Origin: Streptomyces mayonensis
Lineage (GTDB): Bacteria > Actinomycetota > Actinomycetes > Streptomycetales > Streptomycetaceae
Direction of reading: 5' to 3'
Length of the DNA stretch: 64,000 nucleotides
Assembly (NCBI RefSeq): GCF_018982965.1
Contig: NZ_JACBYP010000003.1
Location: 62,001 to 126,000, forward strand
Position numbers and translations under genes: made by a program. This document shows positions 23,892 to 32,629 of this stretch, piece by piece; the stretch's first letter is position 1, and every line of letters begins with the position of its first letter. The notes under the pieces are model-generated. The model was not told the DNA's origin. It did not search any database and saw nothing but the letters and a program-made list of their open reading frames with translations.

Positions 23892-25394
23892 TCACCGCCC
23901 CCCGTTGCCGCCCGTGCCCAGCCAGCCGGCCAGCTTGCCGCCGTGGCCGACCGCGCGCAGCCGCGCCTCGGCGGCGTCGCGGACGGGGTCGGTGGCGACG
24001 ACGAGGAGTTCGTCACCGCGCCGCAGCCCCGTCGTCGGCAGCGGCACGAAGGACGTCCCGTCGCGCACGACCAGCGTGACGGCGGCCCCGGTCGGCAGCC
24101 GCAGCTCGCTGACCTCGACGCCGTGCATCTTCGAGCCCTGCGGGATCGTCACGGACAGCAGGTGCCCGCGCAGCCGCTCCAGGGGCGCCGACTCGATGCC
24201 GAGGTCGGCGGCCTCCTCCCCCTTGCCCAGGCGCAGCTTGCGGGCCAGCCACGGCAGGGTCGGGCCCTGCACCAGGGTGTAGACGACGACCAGGACGAAG
24301 ACGATGTTGAAGAGCCGGCGGCTGCCCGTGACGCCCTCCACCATGGGGATGGTGGCCAGGATGATGGGCACCGCGCCGCGCAGCCCCGCCCAGGACATCA
24401 GCGCCTGCTCCTGCCACGGCACCCGGAAGGGCGTCAGGGACAGCACGACGCTCAGCGGACGCGCCACCATGGTGAGCACCAGCCCGATGACCAGGGCGGG
24501 CAGGATGTCGTCGCCCAGTTCGTGCGGGGTCACCAGCAGGCCCAGCAGCACGAACATGCCGATCTGCGCGAGCCAGCCGAGCCCGTCGGCGAACCCGCGG
24601 GTGGCGGGCCAGTGCGGCAGCCGGGCGTTGCCCATGACCATCGAGGCGAGGTAGACGGCGAGGAAGCCGCTGCCGTGGGCCATGGCGCCGGCCGCGTAGG
24701 CCGTGACGGCGATGGACAGGACGGCGATGGGGTAGAGGCCGGACGCGGGCAGGGCCACGTGCCGCAGGCCCCAGGAGCCCAGCCAGCCCACCGCGAGCCC
24801 GATGGCCGCGCCGATGGCCAGCTCCAGGGCGATCTCGCCGAGGAGCACGTACCAGTGCTCGATCGGACCGGCCGTCGAGAAGGCGACCACGAGGATGACC
24901 ACGGGGGCGTCGTTGAAGCCGGACTCGGCCTCCAGCGTGCCCGTTATCCGCTTGGGCAGCGGGATCCGGCGCAGCACGGAGAAGACGGCCGCGGCGTCCG
25001 TGGAGGACACCACCGCCCCGATGATCAGTGCCTGCCGCCACTCCAGCCCCGTCAGGTAGTGCGCGCCCGTCGCGGTCACGCCGACGCTGACCGCGACGCC
25101 GGCCAGGGCCAGCGTGGAGGCGGCCGGCAGGGCCGGTTTCGCCTCCTTCCACTTCGTGCCGAGGCCGCCCTCGGCCAGGATCACGACCAGGGCGGCGTAG
25201 CCGATGACCTGGACCAGTTCGGCGTTGTCGAACTTGATGTCGCCGATGCCGTCCTGGCCCATGGCGACACCGATGGCCAGGTAGACGAGCAGGCTGGGGA
25301 GCCCGCTGCGCGAGGAGATCCGGACCGCCGCGACGGCGATGAGCAGGACGAGCGAGCAGACGAGCAGGAGCTGGTTGAGGTGGTGGACAGTCAG
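23892..25394 (-). CDS. Potassium/proton antiporter (CPA1, with C-terminal RCK domain), probable CTG start
   Basis: A 500-aa membrane protein: about 12 helices (LLVCSLVLLIAVAAV, LPSLLVYLAIGVAMG), the CPA1 ion-site motif ESGFNDAPVVI, and a C-terminal TrkA-C/RCK domain (about 400-480; SKMHGVEVSELRLPTGAAVTLVVR) that senses ligands. This matches NhaP2/CvrA-like K+/H+ exchangers. The conserved N-terminus TVHHLNQLLL begins at a CTG (25394) preceded by GGAAGGGAA. GTG codons upstream in frame (25418 and 25481) would add an Arg-rich extension and lack good ribosome-binding sites. I annotate CTG and flag it as uncertain. Confidence 0.82.
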   Translation of the reverse strand: MTVHHLNQLLLVCSLVLLIAVAAVRISSRSGLPSLLVYLAIGVAMGQDGIGDIKFDNAELVQVIGYAALVVILAEGGLGTKWKEAKPALPAASTLALAGVAVSVGVTATGAHYLTGLEWRQALIIGAVVSSTDAAAVFSVLRRIPLPKRITGTLEAESGFNDAPVVILVVAFSTAGPIEHWYVLLGEIALELAIGAAIGLAVGWLGSWGLRHVALPASGLYPIAVLSIAVTAYAAGAMAHGSGFLAVYLASMVMGNARLPHWPATRGFADGLGWLAQIGMFVLLGLLVTPHELGDDILPALVIGLVLTMVARPLSVVLSLTPFRVPWQEQALMSWAGLRGAVPIILATIPMVEGVTGSRRLFNIVFVLVVVYTLVQGPTLPWLARKLRLGKGEEAADLGIESAPLERLRGHLLSVTIPQGSKMHGVEVSELRLPTGAAVTLVVRDGTSFVPLPTTGLRRGDELLVVATDPVRDAAEARLRAVGHGGKLAGWLGTGGNGGR

Positions 25395-25790
25395 CGGCCG
25401 TTCCCTTCCCTGGCGCACAGCACGGATCCGGCGCGCCTCACGGCGCGGGCGAACGCGCCCGCGCCGTGAGGCGGAGTGCACTTCCCCCCGTGGCGCACGA
25501 ACCCTGGCGCACGAAGTACACCAACCTGGCGCACGAAGTACACCAACCCCATGGCACGCGAAGCCGCCGTGCTCGCGGACAACTACTTCGTTACCTTACC
25601 TAACTCTTGACGCGTTCTTGACGGCACTCTTGGCAAGATCGAACGCTCGTGCGTGCCCGTACCCGACTCCGCGTCAAGGGGGAGCCGGGGCTGCGCCTAG
25701 AGTTGCTCCAGCGTTCGGCGCTCAGCGCCCCCGCCCCGGTACGAAGCACAGCCCGCCCCTGCCGCTCGTGTTAGGACAGCAAGGACAGCG
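25395..25790. other. 396-bp divergent intergenic region with repeats
   Basis: The space between the divergent antiporter and penicillin acylase genes holds no recognisable gene. It contains the GGCGCACGAAG repeat array (25489-25546) and two TTGACG hexamers near 25605-25625 that could serve as -35 elements toward the acylase, without a convincing -10. Confidence 0.6.
25489..25546. repeat. 22-bp tandem duplication
   Basis: Two perfect copies of a 22-bp unit (25503-25524 and 25525-25546; core CTGGCGCACGAAGTACACC) follow a partial copy (GTGGCGCACGAAC). A related GGCGCAC segment also occurs near the antiporter start. Confidence 0.9.
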
Positions 25791-28574
25791 ATGCCCCCCA
25801 ACAACACCGCCTCCACGGGTCAGCAGCCCGGCACGTCCGGCAGGAAGAAGGGGCGCAAGGGCCGCCTGCTCGTCATCGTGCTGGTCCTGGCCGTCATCGG
25901 CGGCCTGGTCTACGGGGCGTACTGGTCCATCAGCACCGTCCGTGCGTCCTTCCCGCAGACCAAGGGCTCGATCACGCTGGACGGCCTGTCGGGTCCGGTG
26001 GACGTCAAGCGCGACGGGTACGGCATTCCGCAGATCTACGCCTCCTCCGAGGACGACCTGTTCATGGCGCAGGGCTACGTCCAGGCGCAGGACCGGTTCT
26101 ACGAGATGGACGTACGGCGCCACATGACCGCCGGTCGCCTGTCGGAGATGTTCGGCAAGGACCAGGTCGACAACGACGAGTTCCTGCGCACCCTGGGCTG
26201 GCACCGGGTGGCGAAGAAGGAGTACGACGAAACGCTGTCGGACTCCACGAAGAAGTACCTCCAGGCGTACGCCAAGGGCGTCAACGCCTACCTGGAGGGC
26301 AAGGACGGCGCGGACATCTCGCTGGAGTACGCCGCCCTCGGCTTCACCAACGACTACGAGCCCCAGGAGTGGACGCCGGTCGACTCGCTGGCCTGGCTCA
26401 AGGCGATGGCCTGGGACCTGCGCGGCAACATGCAGGACGAGGTCGACCGCGCCCTGATGACCAGCCGCCTCGGCCCCAAGCAGATCGCCGACCTCTACCC
26501 GGCGTACCCCTACGACCGGAACAAGGCGATCGTCCAGGAGGGCCAGTACGACGAACTGACCCAGACCTTCGACGCCGGCGGCTCCTCGGGCGGCGACTCC
26601 GGCACGGGCACGGGCACCGGTACGGACACGGGGGCCGGCACCGGTACGGGCACCGGCACCGGGGCGGGCAGCGCTCTCGAGGGCCAACTCGCAGGCCTCC
26701 AGAACGTCCTGGACGACGTCCCCACCGCCGTCGGCGTGAACGGCAACGGCATCGGCTCCAACTCCTGGGTCGTCTCCGGCGAGCACACCATCACCGGCAA
26801 GCCGCTGCTGGCCAACGACCCGCACCTGTCGCCGTCGCTGCCGTCCGTCTGGTACCAGATGGGCCTGCACTGCCGGACCGTCTCCGACAAGTGCCGCTAC
26901 GACGTCGCCGGCTACACCTTCGCGGGCATGCCCGGCGTGGTCGTCGGCCACAACCAGGAGATCGCCTGGGGCCTGACCAACTCCGGCGTCGACGTCACCG
27001 ACCTCTACCTGGAGAAGATCACCGGCGAGGGCTACCAGTACGACGGCAAGGTGGTCCCCTTCGAGACGCGCGAGGAGACCATCAAGGTCGCCGGCGGCGA
27101 CTCCAAGAAGATCGTCGTCCGCGAGACCAACAACGGCCCGCTGCTCTCGGACCGCGACGACGAACTGGTGAAGACCGGCAAGAAGGCCACCGTCGAGACC
27201 GCCGCCCCCGACCGCGGCGACGGATACGGCGTCGCGCTGCGCTGGACCGCCCTGGAGGCGGGCACCACCATGGACGCCGTCTTCGCGATCGACCGCGCCA
27301 AGAACTGGTCCGACTTCCGCGAGGCGGCCACGCTGTTCGACGTGCCCTCGCAGAACCTGGTCTACGCCGACAGCGAGCACATCGGCTACACCCTGCCCGG
27401 GAAGATCCCGGTGCGCGCCGAGGGCCACGACGGCTCGGTTCCCGCGCCCGGCTGGGACCCGAAGTTCCGCTGGACCGGCGAGTACATCGACCAGGACGAG
27501 CTGCCCCACGAGTACGACCCGGAGCGCGGCTACATCGTGACCGCCAACCAGGCCGTCGTCGACGAGGACAGCTACCCGTACACGCTGACCACCGACTGGG
27601 GTTACGGCACCCGCAGCCAGCGCATCACCTCCCTGATCGAGCAGAAGATCAAGGACGGCGGCAAGATCTCCACCGACGACATGCGGCAGATGCAGCTGGA
27701 CAACAGCAGCGAGATGGCGAAGCTGCTCGTGCCGCAGCTGCTGAAGATCGACGTCGCCGACAAGGACGTCCGCGAGGCGCAGAAGCTGCTGGAGGGCTGG
27801 GACTACACCCAGGACGCCGACTCGGCCGCCGCCGCGTACTTCAACGCCGTCTGGCGCAACGTCCTCAAGCTCGCCTTCGGCAACAAGCTGCCCAAGGAAC
27901 TGCGGGTCAAGGGCCAGTGCCTGTGGGTGGACCCGGTCAGCACCACCGGCCCCGCGGACGAGACGAACAAGGTCTACGAGTGCGGCCAGCGCGACGCCGA
28001 CCAGGCGCAGCCGGACGGCGGCGACCGCTGGTTCGAGGTGGTCCGCAGCCTGCTGGACGACCCGAAGAGCGAGTGGTGGAGCACGCCCGACTACGGGGCC
28101 CGCAAGGGTGCCGAGAAGAACCGGGACGACCTGTTCAAGCGCGCCATGGTCGACGCCCGCTGGGAGCTGACCGCCAAGCTCGGCAAGGACATCGACTCCT
28201 GGAACTGGGGCCGGCTGCACCGCCTGTTCCTGAAGAACCAGACCCTGGGCACCGAGGGCCCCGGCTTCCTCAAGTACGCGCTCAACCGCGGCCCGTGGAA
28301 GCTCAGCGGCGGCGAGGCCGCGGTCAACGCCTCCGGCTGGAACGCGGCCGGCGGCTACGGGGTGATCTGGGTGCCGTCCATGCGGATGGTGGTCAACCTC
28401 GGCGACCTCGACAAGTCCCGGTGGATCAACCTCACCGGGGCCTCCGGACACGCCTACAGCGCCCACTACACCGACCAGACGGACAAGTGGGCCAAGGGGG
28501 AACTGCTGCCGTGGTCCTTCTCCAAGAAGGCGGTCGACGAGAGCACGAGCGACACGCTGGTGCTCAAGCCGTAG
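25791..28574 (+). CDS. Penicillin acylase family N-terminal-nucleophile hydrolase
   Basis: A 927-aa exported or membrane-anchored amidase. A single membrane helix (LLVIVLVLAVIGGLVYGAYW) lies at about 27-46 after a basic stretch. The alpha part carries DGYGIPQIYASSEDDLFMAQGYVQAQDRFYEMD; self-cleavage is expected before Ser323 in GIGSNSWVVSG, exposing the catalytic serine, and LANDPHLSPSLPS follows. The spacer before the cleavage site contains a Gly-Thr repeat (about 265-300). Such enzymes hydrolyse acyl amides, including acyl-homoserine lactones in some species; substrate unknown here. A perfect hairpin follows the stop. Confidence 0.92.
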   Translation: MPPNNTASTGQQPGTSGRKKGRKGRLLVIVLVLAVIGGLVYGAYWSISTVRASFPQTKGSITLDGLSGPVDVKRDGYGIPQIYASSEDDLFMAQGYVQAQDRFYEMDVRRHMTAGRLSEMFGKDQVDNDEFLRTLGWHRVAKKEYDETLSDSTKKYLQAYAKGVNAYLEGKDGADISLEYAALGFTNDYEPQEWTPVDSLAWLKAMAWDLRGNMQDEVDRALMTSRLGPKQIADLYPAYPYDRNKAIVQEGQYDELTQTFDAGGSSGGDSGTGTGTGTDTGAGTGTGTGTGAGSALEGQLAGLQNVLDDVPTAVGVNGNGIGSNSWVVSGEHTITGKPLLANDPHLSPSLPSVWYQMGLHCRTVSDKCRYDVAGYTFAGMPGVVVGHNQEIAWGLTNSGVDVTDLYLEKITGEGYQYDGKVVPFETREETIKVAGGDSKKIVVRETNNGPLLSDRDDELVKTGKKATVETAAPDRGDGYGVALRWTALEAGTTMDAVFAIDRAKNWSDFREAATLFDVPSQNLVYADSEHIGYTLPGKIPVRAEGHDGSVPAPGWDPKFRWTGEYIDQDELPHEYDPERGYIVTANQAVVDEDSYPYTLTTDWGYGTRSQRITSLIEQKIKDGGKISTDDMRQMQLDNSSEMAKLLVPQLLKIDVADKDVREAQKLLEGWDYTQDADSAAAAYFNAVWRNVLKLAFGNKLPKELRVKGQCLWVDPVSTTGPADETNKVYECGQRDADQAQPDGGDRWFEVVRSLLDDPKSEWWSTPDYGARKGAEKNRDDLFKRAMVDARWELTAKLGKDIDSWNWGRLHRLFLKNQTLGTEGPGFLKYALNRGPWKLSGGEAAVNASGWNAAGGYGVIWVPSMRMVVNLGDLDKSRWINLTGASGHAYSAHYTDQTDKWAKGELLPWSFSKKAVDESTSDTLVLKP

Positions 28575-28593
28575 CGGGCACCCGCTGATCCCC

Positions 28594-28627
28594 GGAACGG
28601 CCTCCACGCGCGCGTGGAGGCCGTTCC
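28594..28627. terminator. Perfect 17-bp palindrome after penicillin acylase
   Basis: GGAACGGCCTCCACGCG (28594-28610) is followed directly by its exact reverse complement (28611-28627), 20 bp after the acylase stop. It is probably a terminator; no T-run follows. Confidence 0.8.
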
Positions 28628-28634
28628 GCGTGTC

Positions 28635-28933
28635 CTGAGAAGCTGTTTTCAAGCCCTCCCGTCCGTGAGTGCTCGGTACCCTGGAACCGGCAGGGCTCTG
28701 GGGCAAGTTGGCCGCGGTCAACTTGAGAACGATCAGGTTCCGGACGTCTTCGGTGGAAACCGGGTGGCGTTGCCGGTCAGGATCGCGGCTCCTGCCCCTC
28801 CCGTCACACCAGTCTCAGCGCTTCCGTTCGGGGAGCGGTCACTGAGGCCGCTCCCCGAACGATTACACAAAGCGGCCATTCAGGACTCACCTCGTGTGAC
28901 CTGCGGGTTCAGGGATCGAAAACAGCTTCTGAG
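28635..28933. mobile_element. MITE-like element with 13-bp terminal inverted repeats
   Basis: AGAAGCTGTTTTC (28638-28650) and its exact complement GAAAACAGCTTCT (28918-28930) bound a 293-bp segment. If the inverted repeat is taken as the inner 12 bp, both ends are flanked by TGA, a 3-bp TNA-type duplication as made by some IS5-family elements. Inside are a 22-bp near-palindrome (28704-28725, CAAGTTG...CAACTTG) and a perfect 14-bp hairpin (28825-28838 with 28848-28861, CGTTCGGGGAGCGG), but no gene. It fits a non-autonomous miniature element. A decayed IS is the alternative. Confidence 0.72.
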
Positions 28934-28958
28934 CCCGTGTCGCGCGTCCCGACCCCAT

Positions 28959-28988
28959 CGGCCGGCGTCGGCCGGCGTCGGCCGGCGT
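28959..28988. repeat. Three 10-bp tandem repeats
   Basis: CGGCCGGCGT is repeated three times without change just after the stop of the cyclo-ligase gene, in the gap that also holds the MITE-like element. Confidence 0.9.
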
Positions 28989-28998
28989 CCGCCGTGCG

Positions 28999-29613
28999 TC
29001 AGCGGAACCGGCGCACCCCGGTGGGGGTCACCACCGCGTCCACCGGCCGGTCGTGCGCCTCGGCCGGGACGCGCGCGACCACCTCCCGGTCGTAGAGCAG
29101 CACCAGCAGGGCGGGCCGCGCGGAGGCGCGCTCCAGGCGCGCCAGCACCCGGTCGTAGGAGCCGCCGCCGCGCCCCAGCCGCAGCCCGCGCCCGTCCACG
29201 GCCAGCCCCGGCAGCAGCACCACGTCCGCCGCCGTCACCGCGTCCGGCCCCAGCCGCTCGCCGGAGGGCTCGTGCAGCTCCATCCGCGCACCGTGCCGCA
29301 CGCGCGCGAGGGACCCCGTTCCGGTGTACTCGCCCCAGTCCAGGTCGTTGTCCGCCAGCAGGGCGGGCAGCAGTACCCGCACCCCCCGCGCGCGCAGCGC
29401 GTCGAGCAGCGCGAGGGTGCCCGGTTCGGCGCCCACCGAGACGTAGGCCGCCACGGCGTGCGCCCCCGCGACCTCCGGCAGGCCGAGCGCGTGCCGGGCC
29501 AGCGCGTCCGCCGCTTGCCGCACGTCAGCCGCCGTGAGCCGGTTCCGCGCGGCGAGGAGGTCCCGCCTCAGGGCGCGCTTGCCGGGGCCGTTCGCAGGGT
29601 CGATGTGAGGCAA
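28999..29613 (-). CDS. 5-formyltetrahydrofolate cyclo-ligase
   Basis: A 204-aa enzyme that converts 5-formyl-THF to 5,10-methenyl-THF using ATP. The N-terminal KRALRRDLLAARNRL and the ATP-site motif GLRLGRGGGSYDRVLARL (family consensus GxGxGYYDR, here with Ser for one Tyr) are visible. It starts at TTG 29613, six nt after GGGAG. It is divergent from galU, and its stop is followed by a triple 10-bp repeat. Confidence 0.9.
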   Translation of the reverse strand: MPHIDPANGPGKRALRRDLLAARNRLTAADVRQAADALARHALGLPEVAGAHAVAAYVSVGAEPGTLALLDALRARGVRVLLPALLADNDLDWGEYTGTGSLARVRHGARMELHEPSGERLGPDAVTAADVVLLPGLAVDGRGLRLGRGGGSYDRVLARLERASARPALLVLLYDREVVARVPAEAHDRPVDAVVTPTGVRRFR

Positions 29614-29693
29614 TGGTCACTCCCGTACCGCTCTATTCTGCTCATATGAGCGCCGGGGCTCCGGCGTCACAGATTCTCCCTATAGGCACCGGA

Positions 29694-29706
29694 TATGGTG
29701 GCGCGC
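29694..29706 (+). promoter_or_regulatory. -10 element for leaderless galU
   Basis: TATGGT (29694-29699) ends 7 nt before ATG 29707. The alternative ATG at 29695 would lie inside the -10 element, so 29707 is favoured. Confidence 0.6.
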
Positions 29707-30609
29707 ATGACTCAGTCCCACCCCAGGATCAGCAAGGCTGTCATCCCCGCGGCCGGGCTCGGCACCCGGTTCCTGCCGGCCACCAAGGCCACTCCGAAGG
29801 AGATGCTGCCGGTCGTCGACAAGCCGGCGATCCAGTACGTGGTCGAAGAGGCCGTCACCGCCGGCCTCGGTGACGTCCTGATGGTCACCGGCCGCAACAA
29901 GCGCCCGCTCGAGGACCACTTCGACCGCAACTACGAACTGGAGTCCGCCCTCCAGAAGAAGGGCGACGCGAGCCGGCTGGCCAAGGTCCAGGAGTCCAGC
30001 GACCTCGCGATGATGCACTACGTCCGCCAGGGCGACCCCAAGGGCCTCGGCCACGCCGTGCTCTGCGCCGCCCCGCACGTCGGCGACGAGCCCTTCGCGG
30101 TCCTGCTCGGCGACGACCTGATCGACCCCCGCGACCCGCTGCTCCAGCGCATGATCGAGGTCCAGGCGCAGTACGGCGGCAGCGTGATCGCCCTCATGGA
30201 GGTCGCGCCGGAGCAGATCCACCTCTACGGCTGCGCCGCCGTGGAGAGCACCGGGGACAGCGACGTCGTGAAGGTCGGCGGGCTGGTGGAGAAGCCGGAG
30301 GCGGCCGACGCGCCGTCGAACTACGCGATCATCGGCCGCTACGTCCTGGACCCGCACGTCTTCGACATACTCCGCAAGACCGAGCCCGGCCGCGGCGGCG
30401 AGATCCAGCTGACCGACGCCCTGCAGCAGCTCGCCGAGGACGAGTCCGTGGGCGGCCCGGTGCACGGCGTGGTCTTCAAGGGCCGCCGCTACGACACCGG
30501 CGACCGCGGCGACTACCTGCGTGCCATCGTCCGACTCGCATGCGAACGTGAGGACCTGGGCCCGGACTTCCGGACCTGGCTCCGCAGTTACGTAGCCGAG
30601 GAGATGTAA
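29707..30609 (+). CDS. galU: UTP--glucose-1-phosphate uridylyltransferase
   Basis: A 300-aa nucleotidyltransferase that makes UDP-glucose for envelope glycans and trehalose. Motifs: AVIPAAGLGTRFLPATKATPKEMLPVVDKP at the N-terminus (uridylyl binding), GLGHAVLCA, LLGDDLI and GLVEKPEA. It begins the plus-strand run galU-glp-moaC-mogA-rimJ-sepX; the next gene starts 5 nt after its stop. The start at 29707 follows a TATGGT -10 by 7 nt with no ribosome-binding site. Confidence 0.95.
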   Translation: MTQSHPRISKAVIPAAGLGTRFLPATKATPKEMLPVVDKPAIQYVVEEAVTAGLGDVLMVTGRNKRPLEDHFDRNYELESALQKKGDASRLAKVQESSDLAMMHYVRQGDPKGLGHAVLCAAPHVGDEPFAVLLGDDLIDPRDPLLQRMIEVQAQYGGSVIALMEVAPEQIHLYGCAAVESTGDSDVVKVGGLVEKPEAADAPSNYAIIGRYVLDPHVFDILRKTEPGRGGEIQLTDALQQLAEDESVGGPVHGVVFKGRRYDTGDRGDYLRAIVRLACEREDLGPDFRTWLRSYVAEEM

Positions 30610-30614
30610 GGACG

Positions 30615-31964
30615 TTGAGCAGCAGCGCGCACCGTGCCACCGGCCACGACCACACCACCGCGGCCCCGGGCCCGGACCGGCTGTGGTCGGTGCAGGACCA
30701 CCTGGACGACGTCCTCGCCGCCGTCCGGCCCCTGGACCCCATCGAGCTGAACCTGCTCGACGCCCAGGGCTGCGTCCTGGTCGACGACGTCACGGTGCCG
30801 CTCTCCCTGCCGCCCTTCGACAACAGCTCCATGGACGGGTACGCGGTGCGGGTCACCGACGTGGCGGGCGCCAGCGAGGAGTTCCCCGCCGTCCTGGAGG
30901 TCGTCGGAGACGTCGCCGCAGGCCAGGCCGAACCGGTCGCCGTGGGCCCCGGCCAGGCCGCCCGCATCATGACCGGCGCCCCGCTCCCGCCCGGCGCCGA
31001 GACGGTCGTCCCCGTCGAGTGGACCGACGGCGGGCTCGGCGAGGGCCCCGTGGCCGGAATGCGCGCCCGCAGCCTGGCCCCCGAGGGCGCCGCGGGCCAC
31101 GTCCACGTGTACCGCCCGGCCGAGACCCGCGCGCACGTCCGCGCCAAGGGCAGCGACGTCCGCGCCGGCGACCGCGCCCTGGAGGCCGGTACCGTCCTCG
31201 GCCCGCCGCAGATCGGCCTGCTCGCCGCGATCGGCCGCGGCACGGTCCGGGTACGCCCGCGCCCGCGCGTGGTGGTGCTCTCCACCGGCAGCGAACTCGT
31301 CCAGCCCGACGAGCAGCTGGCGTCCGGTCAGATCTACGACTCCAACAGCTTCGCCCTCACCGCGGCCGCCCGCGACGCCGGTGCCATCGCCTACCGCGTG
31401 GGCGCCGTCGCCGACGACGCCGAGAACCTGCGGGCCACCATCGAGGACCAGCTCGTGCGCGCCGACCTGATGGTCACCACGGGCGGCGTGAGCGTCGGGG
31501 CGTACGACGTGGTCAAGGAGGCGCTGGCGCACGTCGGCGACGAGGACGAGCCGGGCAGCGGCGTGGACTTCCGCAAGCTCGCCATGCAGCCCGGCAAGCC
31601 CCAGGGCTTCGGCTCCATCGGCCCCGACCACACCCCGCTGCTCGCCCTGCCGGGCAACCCGGTCTCCTCGTACGTCTCCTTCGAGCTGTTCGTGCGCCCC
31701 GCGATCCGCACCCTCATGGGCCTGCCCGAGGTGCACCGCCCGACGGTCACCGCGACCCTGGCCGCCGACAAGGCGCTCACCTCCCCGAAGGGGCGCCGGC
31801 AGTTCCTGCGCGGCACCTGCGCCGACGGGACGGTCGCCCCGGTCGGCGGTTCCGGCTCCCACCTGGTGGCCGCGCTCGCGCACGCGGACGCGCTGATCGT
31901 CGTCCCCGAGGACACCGAGTCCGTCGAGCCCGGCGCCGAGGTCGAGGTGGTCCTGCTCGGCTGA
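30615..31964 (+). CDS. glp: Gephyrin-like MoeA-family protein (Glp)
   Basis: A 449-aa MoeA fold: SVQDHL..VL at the N-terminus, PPFDNSSMDGYAVR, the MoeA domain-2 region, the MogA-like domain with VVLSTGSELV and TTGGVSVGAYDVV, PGKPQGFG, LPGNPVSS, and a C-terminal beta domain. Canonical MoeA inserts molybdate into adenylated molybdopterin. In Corynebacterium the homolog adjacent to the sepX/glpR gene (Glp) works in cell division instead, and here sepX lies four genes downstream. Either or both roles are possible. It starts at TTG 30615, 5 nt after the galU stop. Confidence 0.85.
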   Translation: MSSSAHRATGHDHTTAAPGPDRLWSVQDHLDDVLAAVRPLDPIELNLLDAQGCVLVDDVTVPLSLPPFDNSSMDGYAVRVTDVAGASEEFPAVLEVVGDVAAGQAEPVAVGPGQAARIMTGAPLPPGAETVVPVEWTDGGLGEGPVAGMRARSLAPEGAAGHVHVYRPAETRAHVRAKGSDVRAGDRALEAGTVLGPPQIGLLAAIGRGTVRVRPRPRVVVLSTGSELVQPDEQLASGQIYDSNSFALTAAARDAGAIAYRVGAVADDAENLRATIEDQLVRADLMVTTGGVSVGAYDVVKEALAHVGDEDEPGSGVDFRKLAMQPGKPQGFGSIGPDHTPLLALPGNPVSSYVSFELFVRPAIRTLMGLPEVHRPTVTATLAADKALTSPKGRRQFLRGTCADGTVAPVGGSGSHLVAALAHADALIVVPEDTESVEPGAEVEVVLLG

Positions 31965-32050
31965 CCGGGGGCGATTGGCGGTAGCGTGTCGCGCACAGCA
32001 GGCCCACGCGCCGTACCGCGCCGGGCCAGGACCGGGAGCGCCGCACGAGC

Positions 32051-32563
32051 ATGAGTACGCAGGACCGACCGCCGGGCAGCGGGCAGGACCCGCAGGACCG
32101 GCTGACGCACATCGACGAGGCGGGCGCCGCCCGGATGGTCGACGTGTCCGGCAAGGACGTGACCGCACGCACCGCCCGCGCCAGTGGACGCGTCCTCGTC
32201 GCGCCCCGCGTGATCGAGCTGCTGCGCGGCGAGGGCGTACCCAAGGGCGACGCCCTGGCCACGGCCCGGATCGCGGGCATCATGGGCGCCAAACGCACCC
32301 CCGACCTGATCCCCCTGTGCCACCCGTTGTCGGTGTCCGGTGTGAAACTGGACCTGTCGGTCGCGGACGACGCCGTGGAGATCACCGCCACGGTGAAGAC
32401 GACGGATCGCACGGGCGTCGAGATGGAGGCGCTGACCGCGGTCTCCGTCGCCGCGCTCACCGTGGTCGACATGGTCAAGGCGGTCGACAAGGGGGCGGTC
32501 ATCACGGACGTGCGGGTGGAGCAGAAGACGGGCGGCAAGTCCGGCGACTGGAACCGGTCGTGA
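32051..32563 (+). CDS. moaC: Cyclic pyranopterin monophosphate synthase
   Basis: A 170-aa MoaC that converts the MoaA product to cyclic pyranopterin monophosphate in molybdenum cofactor synthesis. Family blocks are intact: [79 protein letters not shown] (here [12 protein letters not shown]) with the catalytic lysine-rich end. It precedes mogA by a GTGA overlap, and its last codons are the first copy of a 39-bp tandem duplication. Confidence 0.94.
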   Translation: MSTQDRPPGSGQDPQDRLTHIDEAGAARMVDVSGKDVTARTARASGRVLVAPRVIELLRGEGVPKGDALATARIAGIMGAKRTPDLIPLCHPLSVSGVKLDLSVADDAVEITATVKTTDRTGVEMEALTAVSVAALTVVDMVKAVDKGAVITDVRVEQKTGGKSGDWNRS

Positions 32564-32629
32564 CCACGGCCCACGGAACCCCGGACGCCCAACCGGTCGT
32601 GACCACGGCCCACGGAACCCCGGACGCCC
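32552..32629 (+). repeat. 39-bp tandem duplication at the moaC/mogA junction
   Basis: 32552-32590 and 32591-32629 are identical. The unit includes the moaC stop and the GTG start of mogA, so a second in-frame GTG is created at 32599, and MogA gains 13 residues ([16 protein letters not shown]) if translation begins at the first. Confidence 0.95.

Noticed and set aside
24000..25200. Long open frames opposite real genes (for example antisense to the antiporter, fruA, S41 peptidase)
   Set aside because: High GC leaves long antisense frames; they lack family motifs, are Arg/Pro/Gly-rich, and mirror well-supported genes.
25560..25625. Iron-box (DmdR/IdeR) site near TTACCTTACCTAAC
   Set aside because: Only about the first six positions fit the 19-bp consensus; the remainder differs.
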